A DNA stretch of 42,050 nucleotides. It comes from Lentisphaerae bacterium RIFOXYA12_FULL_48_11 (GTDB lineage: Bacteria; Verrucomicrobiota; Kiritimatiellia; UBA8416; YA12-FULL-48-11). The notes under the pieces were generated by a model, which was not told where the DNA came from, ran no database searches, and saw nothing but the letters and a program-made list of their open reading frames with translations. Position numbers and translations under genes: made by a program. Positions 16,539 through 24,617 of the stretch are shown in pieces (positions within the stretch are counted from its first letter, which is position 1; the number at the start of each line of letters is the position of its first letter). The stretch spans positions 1-42,050 of the forward strand of contig MHBM01000161.1 in the NCBI GenBank assembly GCA_001804885.1, in the 5' to 3' direction.

Positions 16539-17771
16539 CTACACCAGTATATCTACCGCTGGGTCATAGTCCAGTAAATGACTTCCGGTTCCGCTGTAAG
16601 GTGCTGTATCCCATGGTGCCATGGAAGAAGGGGCAAAAGTGTCATCTCCCTCCCCGCCCGAAAGAAAACTGTATAATTCAGTTACTTCCACCTTGCCCAG
16701 AAAGCTGTTCAGAGAAATCTGGTAATTACCGCCACCATACATGTAATCATTACCTTCCCCACCCCACAATGCATCGCCGGCACCACCACCGATTATGATA
16801 TCGCTATCCTCGTTACCATTTATCACATCAGCTCCACTCCCACCCTGAAGCGTATCTGCCCCGGTACCGCCATAAATCCTGTCATTACCTTCATCACCAT
16901 AAATTGTATCATTCCCAGCCTCTCCATAAGCCACATCATCCCCCCCGCCACTGATCAACAAATCGCTACCAACTCCACCATAAAGCTCATCTTTACCGCC
17001 TGTCCCATAAATCAGGTCCTGCCCGTTATCACCGTAAAACTTCCGCGCCAATAAGTCAGCCCCAGTCATCGCCCTGGCGTCAATGACATCATCGCCCTCA
17101 CCTCCGCTTGCCAGTACCGCAGAAACGTTACCTGACAAGGTCAACTTGTCAATTCCGCTATCACCATAAACAGTAATGCCCCTGTTCAAAGATACGTCGG
17201 CATTAACCCCGATTGTGTCGTCCTCTGTCCCGCCCGATATTGTAATACCGCCAAAATAATTTTTTACATTTATATTTACAGTGTCTTCTCCTGCACTGGC
17301 ATTAACAGTTAATGAGGCAATTTTGCCCAGATCCAGGCTGGCAGTTTCCCCTCCCGACTCCACGCTCAGAATTGTATTACCCGACGAATCCTGATTGACG
17401 GTTATTCTGTCACCATACGAAGTGCCTGTAACCGTGGCTGATGCAGCTTTGCTGAAAACAGGTACAATGTACTTTTTTCCATCTGCAACAACATTGCTGT
17501 CACTTTCATTTAACGCCAGATCACTGACCTTTACCATCACGCCAGTATTTCCCACCTGGACAAACTCATCCTTCAACGAAAATTCGTGAGTACCCTCCGC
17601 CTGTAATCTGAACTCTACAGCAGGAGCCTTGGAAGAATTATCGGCAATATTTGCCGATTCAAAGGCGAACTTGTTGATTAGTCCTGACAGCCGGGAGAAG
17701 TCATTAAACAGTCCCGATCTACCAGAAACGAGAAATATCATCTGATTTCCGAGTATCGCATTAACATTCAT
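16539..17771 (-). CDS. RTX (calcium-binding nonapeptide) repeat protein
   Basis: The start at 17771 has AGGG upstream and a TATAAT further up; a GTG 24 bases earlier is close to the expected transcript start and was rejected. The first 60 residues are mixed and have no signal peptide. A beta-rich region follows (about 60-220). About 12 GGxGxDxhx-type repeats lie in residues 222-346, for example GGEGDDVID, YGEAGNDTIYG and GDEGNDRIYGG. These bind calcium as a parallel beta-roll outside the cell. RTX proteins usually leave by type I secretion, guided by a C-terminal signal. No type I exporter is seen here. The gene sits between a rod-like gene and a divergent flagellin gene. Confidence 0.87.
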   Translation of the reverse strand: MNVNAILGNQMIFLVSGRSGLFNDFSRLSGLINKFAFESANIADNSSKAPAVEFRLQAEGTHEFSLKDEFVQVGNTGVMVKVSDLALNESDSNVVADGKKYIVPVFSKAASATVTGTSYGDRITVNQDSSGNTILSVESGGETASLDLGKIASLTVNASAGEDTVNINVKNYFGGITISGGTEDDTIGVNADVSLNRGITVYGDSGIDKLTLSGNVSAVLASGGEGDDVIDARAMTGADLLARKFYGDNGQDLIYGTGGKDELYGGVGSDLLISGGGDDVAYGEAGNDTIYGDEGNDRIYGGTGADTLQGGSGADVINGNEDSDIIIGGGAGDALWGGEGNDYMYGGGNYQISLNSFLGKVEVTELYSFLSGGEGDDTFAPSSMAPWDTAPYSGTGSHLLDYDPAVDILV

Positions 17772-17806
17772 TACAAAATTATCCCTGTACGACACCCTTG
17801 TCCGTA

Positions 17807-17836
17807 ATTATACCCGACCGACAGTAATCCATGCAA
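17807..17836 (-). promoter_or_regulatory. Promoter of the RTX gene
   Basis: On the minus strand a perfect TATAAT (17807-17812) lies 35 bases before the ATG. TTGCAT (17831-17836) is 18 nt further up as a weak -35. This is a sigma70-type element; no sigma28-type box was convincing. Confidence 0.6.
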
Positions 17837-17885
17837 CCGATAATTTTTTTCTTTTTGTTGTTTCCTTTTCATCCAATCAATCGTG

Positions 17886-17891
17886 TATAAT
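17886..17891 (+). promoter_or_regulatory. -10 element of the flagellin gene
   Basis: A perfect TATAAT lies 32 bases before the first ATG. The -35 position is pyrimidine-rich and does not match TTGACA, so an activator or another sigma factor may be needed. A flagellar sigma28 pattern was looked for and not found. Confidence 0.5.
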
Positions 17892-17923
17892 TACTGCACA
17901 ACAAACCGAAGGAGAACTTAATT

Positions 17924-18811
17924 ATGATGGTTGATCCGATTCTTTCATCTGGAATATCAACATCATCATATCTCCCTATCGTCCGAAACAATTCAAACGC
18001 AAATTCGCAAGTTGCAAAGTCATTGGGCCGACTATCGTCTGGTCTGAGAATTCAAACCGCCGCCGATGCTCCTGCCGACCTTTCAGAAAGTGAAAGGTTA
18101 CGTTCCATAATCTCCCGTTATGAGTCAGCGATTTCAAATTCAGATAATGCAGCTTCTTATATGTCCACTGCTGACAGTTATCTCCAGAATATTTCCGATA
18201 CGCTGGGTCGTATGCAGGAGCTTGCCGTATCTGCCAACGATGGAACAAAAACCGATACGGACCGTGCCGCCCTGCAGGCCGAATTCGAGCAGCTTCAGGG
18301 TTCAATTACTTCCACAACATCCGGGTCCGCCCCGCTGGCTTCATTCAATGGAAGTCCGATATTTCAGGGTGATGCAAAAACCATCGCCATTGGCCCGGAT
18401 TCAGGACAGGAAATGCAACTTGTCGCAATGGATCTTACATCAACAAGTACACAACCCGTCGGCAACGACAGTCAGGGCGCTCCTATTCAATGGGGTACAA
18501 TCATATCTTCTGATGGCTCGGGAATAAGTATTTCCTCCCAGAGTGCGGCAGGTGCAGCCGTTGAACAACTTGGCGCGGCCATAGATTACCTTAGCAGCGC
18601 CAGGGCGCAAATCGGCGCCCAATATTCCAGTATTAGCTCAAACACAGAAGGGCTCCGCAATGCTCAAATGAACAGCATTTCCAGGGAGTCTAGTATACGT
18701 GATCTGGATTATGCCCGGGAAACGGTAAATCTCGTTAAATTCCTGAATCTCGGAAAGATAAACCGGGGTATTCTTGCAAAAACCACCGGAAATCTACTTG
18801 CAACAGCTTGA
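17924..18811 (+). CDS. Flagellin-like protein
   Basis: GAAGGAG precedes two adjacent ATG codons; the first is used. The N-terminal part contains the flagellin signature LGRLSSGLRIQTAADAPADL (residues 34-53), followed by helices of the D0/D1 core. The C-terminal part has ESSIRDLDYARETVNLVK, then ending GNLLATA, the other half of the coiled-coil core. The central variable domain is short (about 110 residues), so at 295 residues this is a compact flagellin. The usual AAGLAISE tail of the signature is replaced by APADLSESE. It should polymerise as a filament subunit after flagellar export. The rest of the flagellar machinery is not here. Confidence 0.9.
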   Translation: MMVDPILSSGISTSSYLPIVRNNSNANSQVAKSLGRLSSGLRIQTAADAPADLSESERLRSIISRYESAISNSDNAASYMSTADSYLQNISDTLGRMQELAVSANDGTKTDTDRAALQAEFEQLQGSITSTTSGSAPLASFNGSPIFQGDAKTIAIGPDSGQEMQLVAMDLTSTSTQPVGNDSQGAPIQWGTIISSDGSGISISSQSAAGAAVEQLGAAIDYLSSARAQIGAQYSSISSNTEGLRNAQMNSISRESSIRDLDYARETVNLVKFLNLGKINRGILAKTTGNLLATA

Positions 18812-18853
18812 ATGCCTCCTGATTGCAACCCTATTTTAATTGATACCGCTGAA

Positions 18854-18883
18854 TTGACACTACGTGGTACATATTCGTATAAT
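18854..18883 (+). promoter_or_regulatory. Consensus promoter before the REC-HDOD gene
   Basis: TTGACA (18854-18859) and TATAAT (18878-18883) are both perfect and are separated by 18 nt. The predicted transcript start is about 47 bases before the ATG at 18937. Confidence 0.85.
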
Positions 18884-18936
18884 TTCTGTTTTGTTGGTTG
18901 AGCGGTCTTCTGAAAAGTACGCAGGTAATTTTTTAT

Positions 18937-20133
18937 ATGGGCAAAATAAATGTACTACTCGTCGATGACGAACCATCCATTCTAAAGGTAGTTCAACGGG
19001 CCATGCAGGCGACAATCGACTGCGATGTAAGCACAGCGCTGAACGGCGATCAGGCCCTGAGAATAATGGAGAAGAATCCTTTTGATGTCCTGGTATCAGA
19101 TATCAGCATGCCGGGCATGGATGGAACAACCCTGGTAAACGTGGTATCCGAGCTTTATCCCAAAACAACACGCCTCATCTTCTCCGCAAGGTCCGGAGGC
19201 GAGATAGGCCTGAAAACCGCAGGTTCCGCCCACCAGTTCTACCTTAAGCCCCAGGATATAAGCCTGATCGCAAAAAGAACTAAGAATATACTGAGGCTGC
19301 GTGACTTCCTACCAGCCGAGGGACTTGACCAGATAGTATCCCACATCAAGACTTTGCCCAGCATGCCTTCAATCTGCCTGGCGCTGGAAAATGAACTAAA
19401 GAAACCAAACGTCTCCATGGATGCCGTGGGAAAGATTGTAGAGAAAGACATAGCCATGAGCGCTAAAATTCTCCAGTTGGTGAATTCGGCATTCTTTGGC
19501 ATGCGTGAAAGAGTTACACGCCCCTCCCAGGCAGCTGTACTTCTCGGCGGAGAAGTTCTTAAGTCTCTATTGCTTGGACTTCACATATTTACCGAATGGA
19601 CCAAAAAAACAATCCCGTGTTTTTCCATCCACGAGCTATGGAGCCATAGCTTGAACGTGGCGTCCAGCGCCCAGGAAATAGCCCTGGCGGAAGGTTTGGA
19701 CAAGAAAACTGCCGATGAATTCTATATTGCCGGGCTATTCCACGATATAGGAAAAATAATCATGGCCGACAATCTTCCCGAATCCTGTGAACTTATTCAG
19801 AAAATCGTTCATGAACGTGGAGGTACCCTCCTTGCCGCAGAGAAAGAAATACTTGGCGCGACACATACTGAAGCCGGAGCCTACCTGATGGCGCTGTGGG
19901 GTTTCCCGGACAATGTCATTCAAGCCTGCGCTCATCATCATTACCCATCTGCCATGGAACAACATGGCTTCAATCCGGCCTGTGCAGTTCATGTGGCAAA
20001 TGTCTTGGATTATGAACGGGCATTCACCGGCAAGATAGTAAAGGAAACGATGGACAGTAACTATCTTGCCCGAGAAGGATTTACAAACAAGATCGATAAA
20101 TGGCGCAATGCCATCAACAAAACCGCCACGTAA
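18937..20133 (+). CDS. Response regulator with REC and HDOD domains
   Basis: The ATG at 18937 gives MGKINVLLVDDE; the upstream frame only reaches a TTG. The receiver has D10/D11, phosphoacceptor D55 (VSDISMPGMDG) and K104 (YLKP). The HDOD domain follows from about residue 128 (IKTLPSMPSI), with IVEKDIAMSAKILQLVNSAFFG, LWSHSLNVA and a retained GLFHDIGKII metal-type motif, then AGAYLMALWGFP and ACAHHH. HDOD proteins act as signalling scaffolds in chemotaxis, motility and stress control, often without clear enzyme activity. A consensus promoter lies just upstream. Its position next to the flagellin suggests motility or surface signalling, which is inference. Confidence 0.92.
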   Translation: MGKINVLLVDDEPSILKVVQRAMQATIDCDVSTALNGDQALRIMEKNPFDVLVSDISMPGMDGTTLVNVVSELYPKTTRLIFSARSGGEIGLKTAGSAHQFYLKPQDISLIAKRTKNILRLRDFLPAEGLDQIVSHIKTLPSMPSICLALENELKKPNVSMDAVGKIVEKDIAMSAKILQLVNSAFFGMRERVTRPSQAAVLLGGEVLKSLLLGLHIFTEWTKKTIPCFSIHELWSHSLNVASSAQEIALAEGLDKKTADEFYIAGLFHDIGKIIMADNLPESCELIQKIVHERGGTLLAAEKEILGATHTEAGAYLMALWGFPDNVIQACAHHHYPSAMEQHGFNPACAVHVANVLDYERAFTGKIVKETMDSNYLAREGFTNKIDKWRNAINKTAT

Positions 20134-20291
20134 TCTAAAACCTATAAGCAGCCTCGTCTCAGCCCGGATTTTTCTTATCATTCAGGCCCCCCTGCCACTT
20201 TCTTCTCCTCCTGCACATAATCCGCAAACATAATTTCACCTAATTAAGGGCTGGAAAATTCAATATTAATAGATACTATCTCAGATTGGTC

Positions 20292-20771
20292 ATGAAGATT
20301 ACAACAAATCCGTTGGTTGGTTCATGGGAACGGGCTGAAAGTGATTTGCCGAAGGCAAATACCACTCAGGACGGCTATTTACCATGCCAGGTGAGTAGAA
20401 TTTTGATTGTGGATGATGAGGATGGTATCCGTCGTGTTTTCAACATGGTCCTTTCTTCATCCATTAATGGCATAACAATAGATATGGCCAATAACGGAGT
20501 GAAAGGGTTGGAAGCTTTCAAACGTGAACATCACTCCGTTATACTTATGGATTTGTCCATGCCCATCATGGATGGAGAAACAGCTTTCCTTGAAATTCAG
20601 AAACACTGTGAACACGAAAAATGGGTTATGCCGGCAGTTGTGTTCTGCACGGGTTTTAATCCATCACCCAACGTCAGGAATATTGTGGCAGGTAATTCAC
20701 GGCACTGTATGCTTCAGAAACCTGTGCGAAATCAGGTGCTCGTGGAATCAATTCAATCCCGCCTGGGGTAA
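20292..20771 (+). CDS. Response regulator receiver protein with N-terminal extension
   Basis: The ATG at 20292 is preferred over an in-frame TTG two codons earlier. About 35 residues without a clear fold precede a receiver domain. The receiver has D41/D42, phosphoacceptor D87 (ILMDLSMPIMDG), T120 (VVFCTGF) and K143 (LQKP). No output domain follows, so it is a single-domain regulator of 159 residues. The gene follows the REC-HDOD gene by 158 bases in the same direction and could receive or share a phosphoryl group in the same pathway. No kinase is near. Its end overlaps the converging gene by 19 bases. Confidence 0.86.
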   Translation: MKITTNPLVGSWERAESDLPKANTTQDGYLPCQVSRILIVDDEDGIRRVFNMVLSSSINGITIDMANNGVKGLEAFKREHHSVILMDLSMPIMDGETAFLEIQKHCEHEKWVMPAVVFCTGFNPSPNVRNIVAGNSRHCMLQKPVRNQVLVESIQSRLG

Positions 20772-21997
20772 CTTAAGTCGTGTGATTGTCTTGTTGTAGC
20801 TTTTACAGGTGATGACGGCTCGCTCTCGACCCCGGCTTCATTAAATGCTTTGATTCTATATATACAGGTCTGGCCGTCTCCAAGCGGATTCCGTTTATCA
20901 CCTTTGTCAACATATGATGCAGTCTTCCTGTCCGTCAACCGGGCAACTTGTTCAAGCGAATGATCGGGCTTCTGCCGCAGGATAATATAGCCGGTCACCG
21001 TTTGATCACTGGGAGGGTCCCACATCAAAGGTACCTGTCTGATCCTGCCGCTTTCTGCAACTAAATTATTTGGGGTATCCGGCAGACCCGCTGTTATCGC
21101 CTCGGTATGTACGGCCTCTGCGCTCAATAATCCATACTTTGAAATCGTCCTGATTTCATAAGAATAAAGAGTAAAATCCTGCAGACCCTTGTCTTCATAA
21201 GACATCCTTCCCTGCCTGTTTTTTTCGAGCCGGATAAAAGGGAAATAATCCTCACTGTAAGGATTCTTACGCGATATTTCGTAACCTGCAACCATGTCTG
21301 ATATGTCCGGCGTCCAGCTGATTGCCACTTTACGGAACATACCCGTGGAACTCGCACTGCTTACCGGCAGGATCCCTGCAGTTTTAACATCTCCTGTATC
21401 AATCCAGGCCCTGCAAAGCGCCGCAACCATCTGCTCGACCATATCCTTAGCGTGCAGAGAAGGCGATGTTCCTGATTTTTCAACAACAGAATGACTCACG
21501 CTCCAGACAATTTTGCCCGTGATAGAATCGATCATCCTGACACTGCGTTCGATGGACGGAGAATCGGAAACAACGCCCACCACCACACCCTGTACACCCA
21601 GAATCTTACCCAGCTGTGCAGCCATTTTATCTTCAATGATTCCGGAACGGCAAAAATCATTCTTGCTCAGAACTCGCTCCACCTGGCTGCGATCAATCAG
21701 CTCGTATTTCGCTGTCTTTAGCAGTTCAGAGGCAAACAAGTCGGATATATAAACACCAGACTGCCCTGCAGTATTCTTGAACGGCAAAACGGCGACCTTC
21801 TGATAAGCAGCGTTTCTGCTGTTAGAATCGATATAAACATTGCCCGAGAAATTAGTTGCAGGCGAGAACTTCAGGATCTGGCTGGGCAAGAGTTCTGCCG
21901 CGGCATGTTGATCGTTTCCATCAGATGGAGTAGACCAGGAAACATTGAATATCAACAAACCAAGCAGAACATATGCTGATCTTCTGGCTACAGTCAT
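20753..21997 (-). CDS. Secreted CsgG/LpoB-like protein with two FN3 domains
   Basis: The ATG at 21997 is used instead of a TTG three codons earlier; it gives a signal peptide ending in NVSWS. Residues about 65-190 have the pattern KVAVLPFKN, ISDLFASELLK, YELIDRSQVERVLSKNDF and LGVQGVVVGVV, typical of the CsgG/LpoB/DUF799 fold, which assembles in or near the outer membrane. Two fibronectin type III domains follow (about 225-310 and 315-405), with WTPDISDMVAGYEISR and WDPPSDQTVTGYIILR. FN3 domains often tether secreted proteins to glycans. The combination is likely periplasmic or outer-membrane associated. It lies 26 bases after the xylanase gene, so the two are probably cotranscribed. Confidence 0.85.
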   Translation of the reverse strand: MTVARRSAYVLLGLLIFNVSWSTPSDGNDQHAAAELLPSQILKFSPATNFSGNVYIDSNSRNAAYQKVAVLPFKNTAGQSGVYISDLFASELLKTAKYELIDRSQVERVLSKNDFCRSGIIEDKMAAQLGKILGVQGVVVGVVSDSPSIERSVRMIDSITGKIVWSVSHSVVEKSGTSPSLHAKDMVEQMVAALCRAWIDTGDVKTAGILPVSSASSTGMFRKVAISWTPDISDMVAGYEISRKNPYSEDYFPFIRLEKNRQGRMSYEDKGLQDFTLYSYEIRTISKYGLLSAEAVHTEAITAGLPDTPNNLVAESGRIRQVPLMWDPPSDQTVTGYIILRQKPDHSLEQVARLTDRKTASYVDKGDKRNPLGDGQTCIYRIKAFNEAGVESEPSSPVKATTRQSHDLSYPRRD

Positions 21998-22023
21998 TGA
22001 TTTCAACCGTTATAAGTAAATAT

Positions 22024-23352
22024 TTACTGCTTCCCGCCAAGCTTGACGAGAACATCAGACTTGCCTGGCTGGATTATCTCAAAGAAGCTTTTTGAATCCT
22101 CTGTATTAACATGATATTTCCCGAGGAACCCGCGGAAAAACACACGTCCATCTTTGTCCGTCTTCAGTTTTAACGGCCCCGTCCACCAGTCTTTCTTTAT
22201 CAGCTGCAACAGTGCGTCGTAAGCTGGCTTGGGCGACATATCGCTGCGCAACAGTCCTGCCGGCGCCTTGCGCCAGGCCCGTAGATCTGAAAAATCCCAC
22301 CACGTAATGGCCTCAACCGAAGGATGGGAGAAAAGAATGCTGTAAAATTCCGTTACCCGTTCCGCCTGTATTTGTTCATCGCCAGCTTCGCTTGTCCACC
22401 CCTTGTGGTCATCGTCCTTACCGGCTTCGCCTGGCTTCTCCCGGCCTGAAAGAATTGTCAGCTCTGTAAAATGCAACGGCTTACCGAAATGGCCGAGAAG
22501 TTGACAAACCTCCCAAGTTCTCTGAGGCTTCCAATATTGGCTGTGCATATGGGATTGATAACCAATTACATCTATTCCGACACCCTCTTGCACACATTTA
22601 TGAATGAGTTCAGCATATTTTCTGGCATCATCATAATCATTCAACAGAAGCGTGCGATTCCCTGGCTGTTTCCTGGTACATTCAAACGCCTTCTTGATAA
22701 GCTCCACATTGCCCTTCGCGGCACAGAGTTTGCCCACAGGATATTGAGTCTTCGGCATAACAACGGCCTCGTTGACTACGTCCCAAGTGTCAATCAGTCC
22801 TGTGAACGTCTTGATCTCCCTCTCTATCCGTCCCAGCTGGAAAAATTCTATTTCGTCAATATTCTTTGCCCCAAGCCAGCCGGGCGGCACCTGGTGCCAG
22901 AGCAACGGATGTCCTTTTGGCCTGATTTCATTGGAAACACACCACTCTGCCATTCTCTTCAGACGATCCTCGCCAGTCCGGTTCTGCTCTTTTTCGTATG
23001 AACCCCAGTAAAAAGGGAGCGTTGCATAATTCATCAGCGCAGAGAAACGATTGCAGTAGGCATCATACAAAGCCTTGTCATTACGTTTCAGCTCAGATTC
23101 AATCAGGAAGGCATTGGAGCCAAAAAGGAATTTGTGACGCACCTGCCTGACTTCGATGTTCTTTCCGGAAAGTGGTTTTCCGTTCGCACTTCTTACAGTG
23201 AGACAAACGTCAGAAGTGCGGTTTTCAATTATCCGTTTCTGTATCTGTTCCTTACTGATAATGTCAGGAGAGAAATCGGCACCCAATATAATTTGGAGAC
23301 CAGTAACGAGAATTACACATCCGATCAGGCTGGTTTGACATGTTCTTTTCAT
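22024..23352 (-). CDS. Secreted GH10 endo-1,4-beta-xylanase-like hydrolase
   Basis: The ATG at 23352 is used instead of an upstream TTG and is followed by a signal peptide (about 1-25, ending LGA). A short beta domain leads into the GH10 barrel. The acid/base Glu is E195 in WDVVNEAV and the nucleophile is E297 in HFTELTI, both in the expected family contexts; KGHPLLWHQ is the conserved early-barrel segment. The enzyme should cut xylan or related beta-1,4-glycans in the periplasm or outside. A C-terminal beta region of about 70 residues follows the barrel. Length is 442 residues. The CsgG/FN3 gene starts 26 bases after its stop. Confidence 0.93.
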   Translation of the reverse strand: MKRTCQTSLIGCVILVTGLQIILGADFSPDIISKEQIQKRIIENRTSDVCLTVRSANGKPLSGKNIEVRQVRHKFLFGSNAFLIESELKRNDKALYDAYCNRFSALMNYATLPFYWGSYEKEQNRTGEDRLKRMAEWCVSNEIRPKGHPLLWHQVPPGWLGAKNIDEIEFFQLGRIEREIKTFTGLIDTWDVVNEAVVMPKTQYPVGKLCAAKGNVELIKKAFECTRKQPGNRTLLLNDYDDARKYAELIHKCVQEGVGIDVIGYQSHMHSQYWKPQRTWEVCQLLGHFGKPLHFTELTILSGREKPGEAGKDDDHKGWTSEAGDEQIQAERVTEFYSILFSHPSVEAITWWDFSDLRAWRKAPAGLLRSDMSPKPAYDALLQLIKKDWWTGPLKLKTDKDGRVFFRGFLGKYHVNTEDSKSFFEIIQPGKSDVLVKLGGKQ

Positions 23353-23496
23353 AAGCAATCCGCGAAAGATAGCACATATAAAAAAAGAACCTATCTCAAA
23401 ATTGCAGCAAAACTATCGGCGGTTAACCGCATGCAGCATCCTGACAGGGCGAGTATAAAAGAACGCTTATTTATCCGATTTTCTCCCCAACTTCCC

Positions 23497-23525
23497 TTGA
23501 CATATATTCTTTGACAGTATATATT
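23497..23525 (+). promoter_or_regulatory. Promoter of the XRE-cupin operon
   Basis: TTGACA (23497-23502) and TATATT (23520-23525) are separated by 17 nt, a near-consensus sigma70 promoter. A second TTGACA at 23511 has no good partner. Transcription should begin near 23532, 23 bases before the ATG. Confidence 0.75.
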
Positions 23526-23530
23526 GTGCT

Positions 23531-23554
23531 AATATTTATTGTTGGAGAAATATT
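23531..23554. promoter_or_regulatory. Possible operator over the ribosome binding site
   Basis: AATATTT (23531-23537) and AAATATT (23548-23554) form a 7-bp inverted repeat with a 10-nt centre that contains the GGAG of the XRE-cupin gene. Its place at the predicted transcript start would suit binding by the regulator encoded directly downstream. Confidence 0.4.
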
Positions 23555-24118
23555 ATGACTGTCAGGCAGTCAGTAAAAACCAAGCGCATGCCGGAAAAAA
23601 TGTACGATTTCTCTGTGGTGCGACAGCTCCGTAAACGCGATGGGCTGACCATCGAAGACTTGTCAAAAAGAACAGGAATATCACCGGCCGTCATCTCAAA
23701 GCTGGAGAGAAATCAGAGCTCGGCTGAGCTCGCAACACTCTTCAGCTTGAGCCGTGCATTCGGGATCAACACCACTGATCTCCTTCAGCTTGCAGAGTCC
23801 CGTACCGGCCATCGCAAAAATGAAACGTCGCATAAGTCAGGTTCTTTCACCTTTCGTGAAATCAGCTATTCCAACATGCGGGCTTTGATCGGCGAAGCTT
23901 CCGCGGGTGGAAAAGTATCTAACCCGGAAATCCATCATGATGATTATGAAATCTGCTGGGTCCTGGAAGGATATGTACGAGTGATACTTCCACACGAACA
24001 ACATGACCTTAAAGCCGGTCAATGTGTCCAGTTCGATGCCATTCTGGAACATACCTACGAGGTCGTTGAAGATTGCCGTGTTCTGATATTGCATATGAAA
24101 AAGGCCAAAAGATTCTGA
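23555..24118 (+). CDS. XRE-family transcriptional regulator with C-terminal cupin
   Basis: GGAG precedes the ATG. Residues about 17-75 form the helix-turn-helix of the XRE/Cro family: VVRQLRKRDGLTIEDLSKRT, GISPAVISKLERNQSS, then the last helices. A cupin beta-barrel occupies about 115-183 (HHDDYEICWVLEGYVRVILP, LKAGQCVQFDAILEHTYEV). This architecture is that of PuuR-type regulators, in which the cupin binds a small ligand, often the substrate of the genes it controls. Length is 187 residues. It starts the operon, with a possible operator palindrome just before it. Repression relieved by the transported or oxidised compound is a reasonable model. Confidence 0.92.
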   Translation: MTVRQSVKTKRMPEKMYDFSVVRQLRKRDGLTIEDLSKRTGISPAVISKLERNQSSAELATLFSLSRAFGINTTDLLQLAESRTGHRKNETSHKSGSFTFREISYSNMRALIGEASAGGKVSNPEIHHDDYEICWVLEGYVRVILPHEQHDLKAGQCVQFDAILEHTYEVVEDCRVLILHMKKAKRF

Positions 24119-24131
24119 AGGAGATCACAAA

Positions 24132-24572
24132 ATGAAAATAGCCGACTTGAATAAAATCGAAGGACGTACCTACCCCGCCCGCCGCCGTACCCAGAACCTT
24201 GTAGGTGGTGCATCACCTATCCAGGCAAAGAATTTCGCAATGGGATTTGTAACCCTTGAACCGGATGGCGGGCAGGTTCCGTGGCACAACCAGGAACAGG
24301 AAGAAGTATATTTCGTTCTCGAAGGTACCGGCGAAATGTGCCTCGGGACCGAACGACAGGTATTACAATCAGGTCAGGCCGCATACATTCCATGTGGCAT
24401 ATTCCACCAGATGACAAATATCGGATCAACTTTTTTGAAAATGCTTTACTGTTATGGACCGGCAGGTGATGTGGCCCACTGGAAACAGGAATTGGCTGGC
24501 ACATTGCCAAAAGCAGGAGTTGCAGCCCCTTCGCTTCCGGAGGGCGCTCAACCTCAATGTACATGGAAATAG
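24132..24572 (+). CDS. Cupin-domain protein
   Basis: GGAGA lies 9 nt before the ATG, 13 bases after the regulator gene. The 146-residue product is a single cupin with both motifs: PWHNQEQEEVYFVLEGTGEM, in which one His and two Glu could hold a metal, and PCGIFHQMTN, with a second His. No signal peptide is present. It is a cytoplasmic small cupin; such proteins are isomerases, epimerases, lyases or dioxygenases. Its position in an oxidation operon fits a step that reshapes the substrate or an oxidised intermediate. Confidence 0.85.
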   Translation: MKIADLNKIEGRTYPARRRTQNLVGGASPIQAKNFAMGFVTLEPDGGQVPWHNQEQEEVYFVLEGTGEMCLGTERQVLQSGQAAYIPCGIFHQMTNIGSTFLKMLYCYGPAGDVAHWKQELAGTLPKAGVAAPSLPEGAQPQCTWK

Positions 24573-24617
24573 TTCTGAGTTCATAATCAGAATGTGAAAT
24601 ATTAAAAGAGGTAAAAT

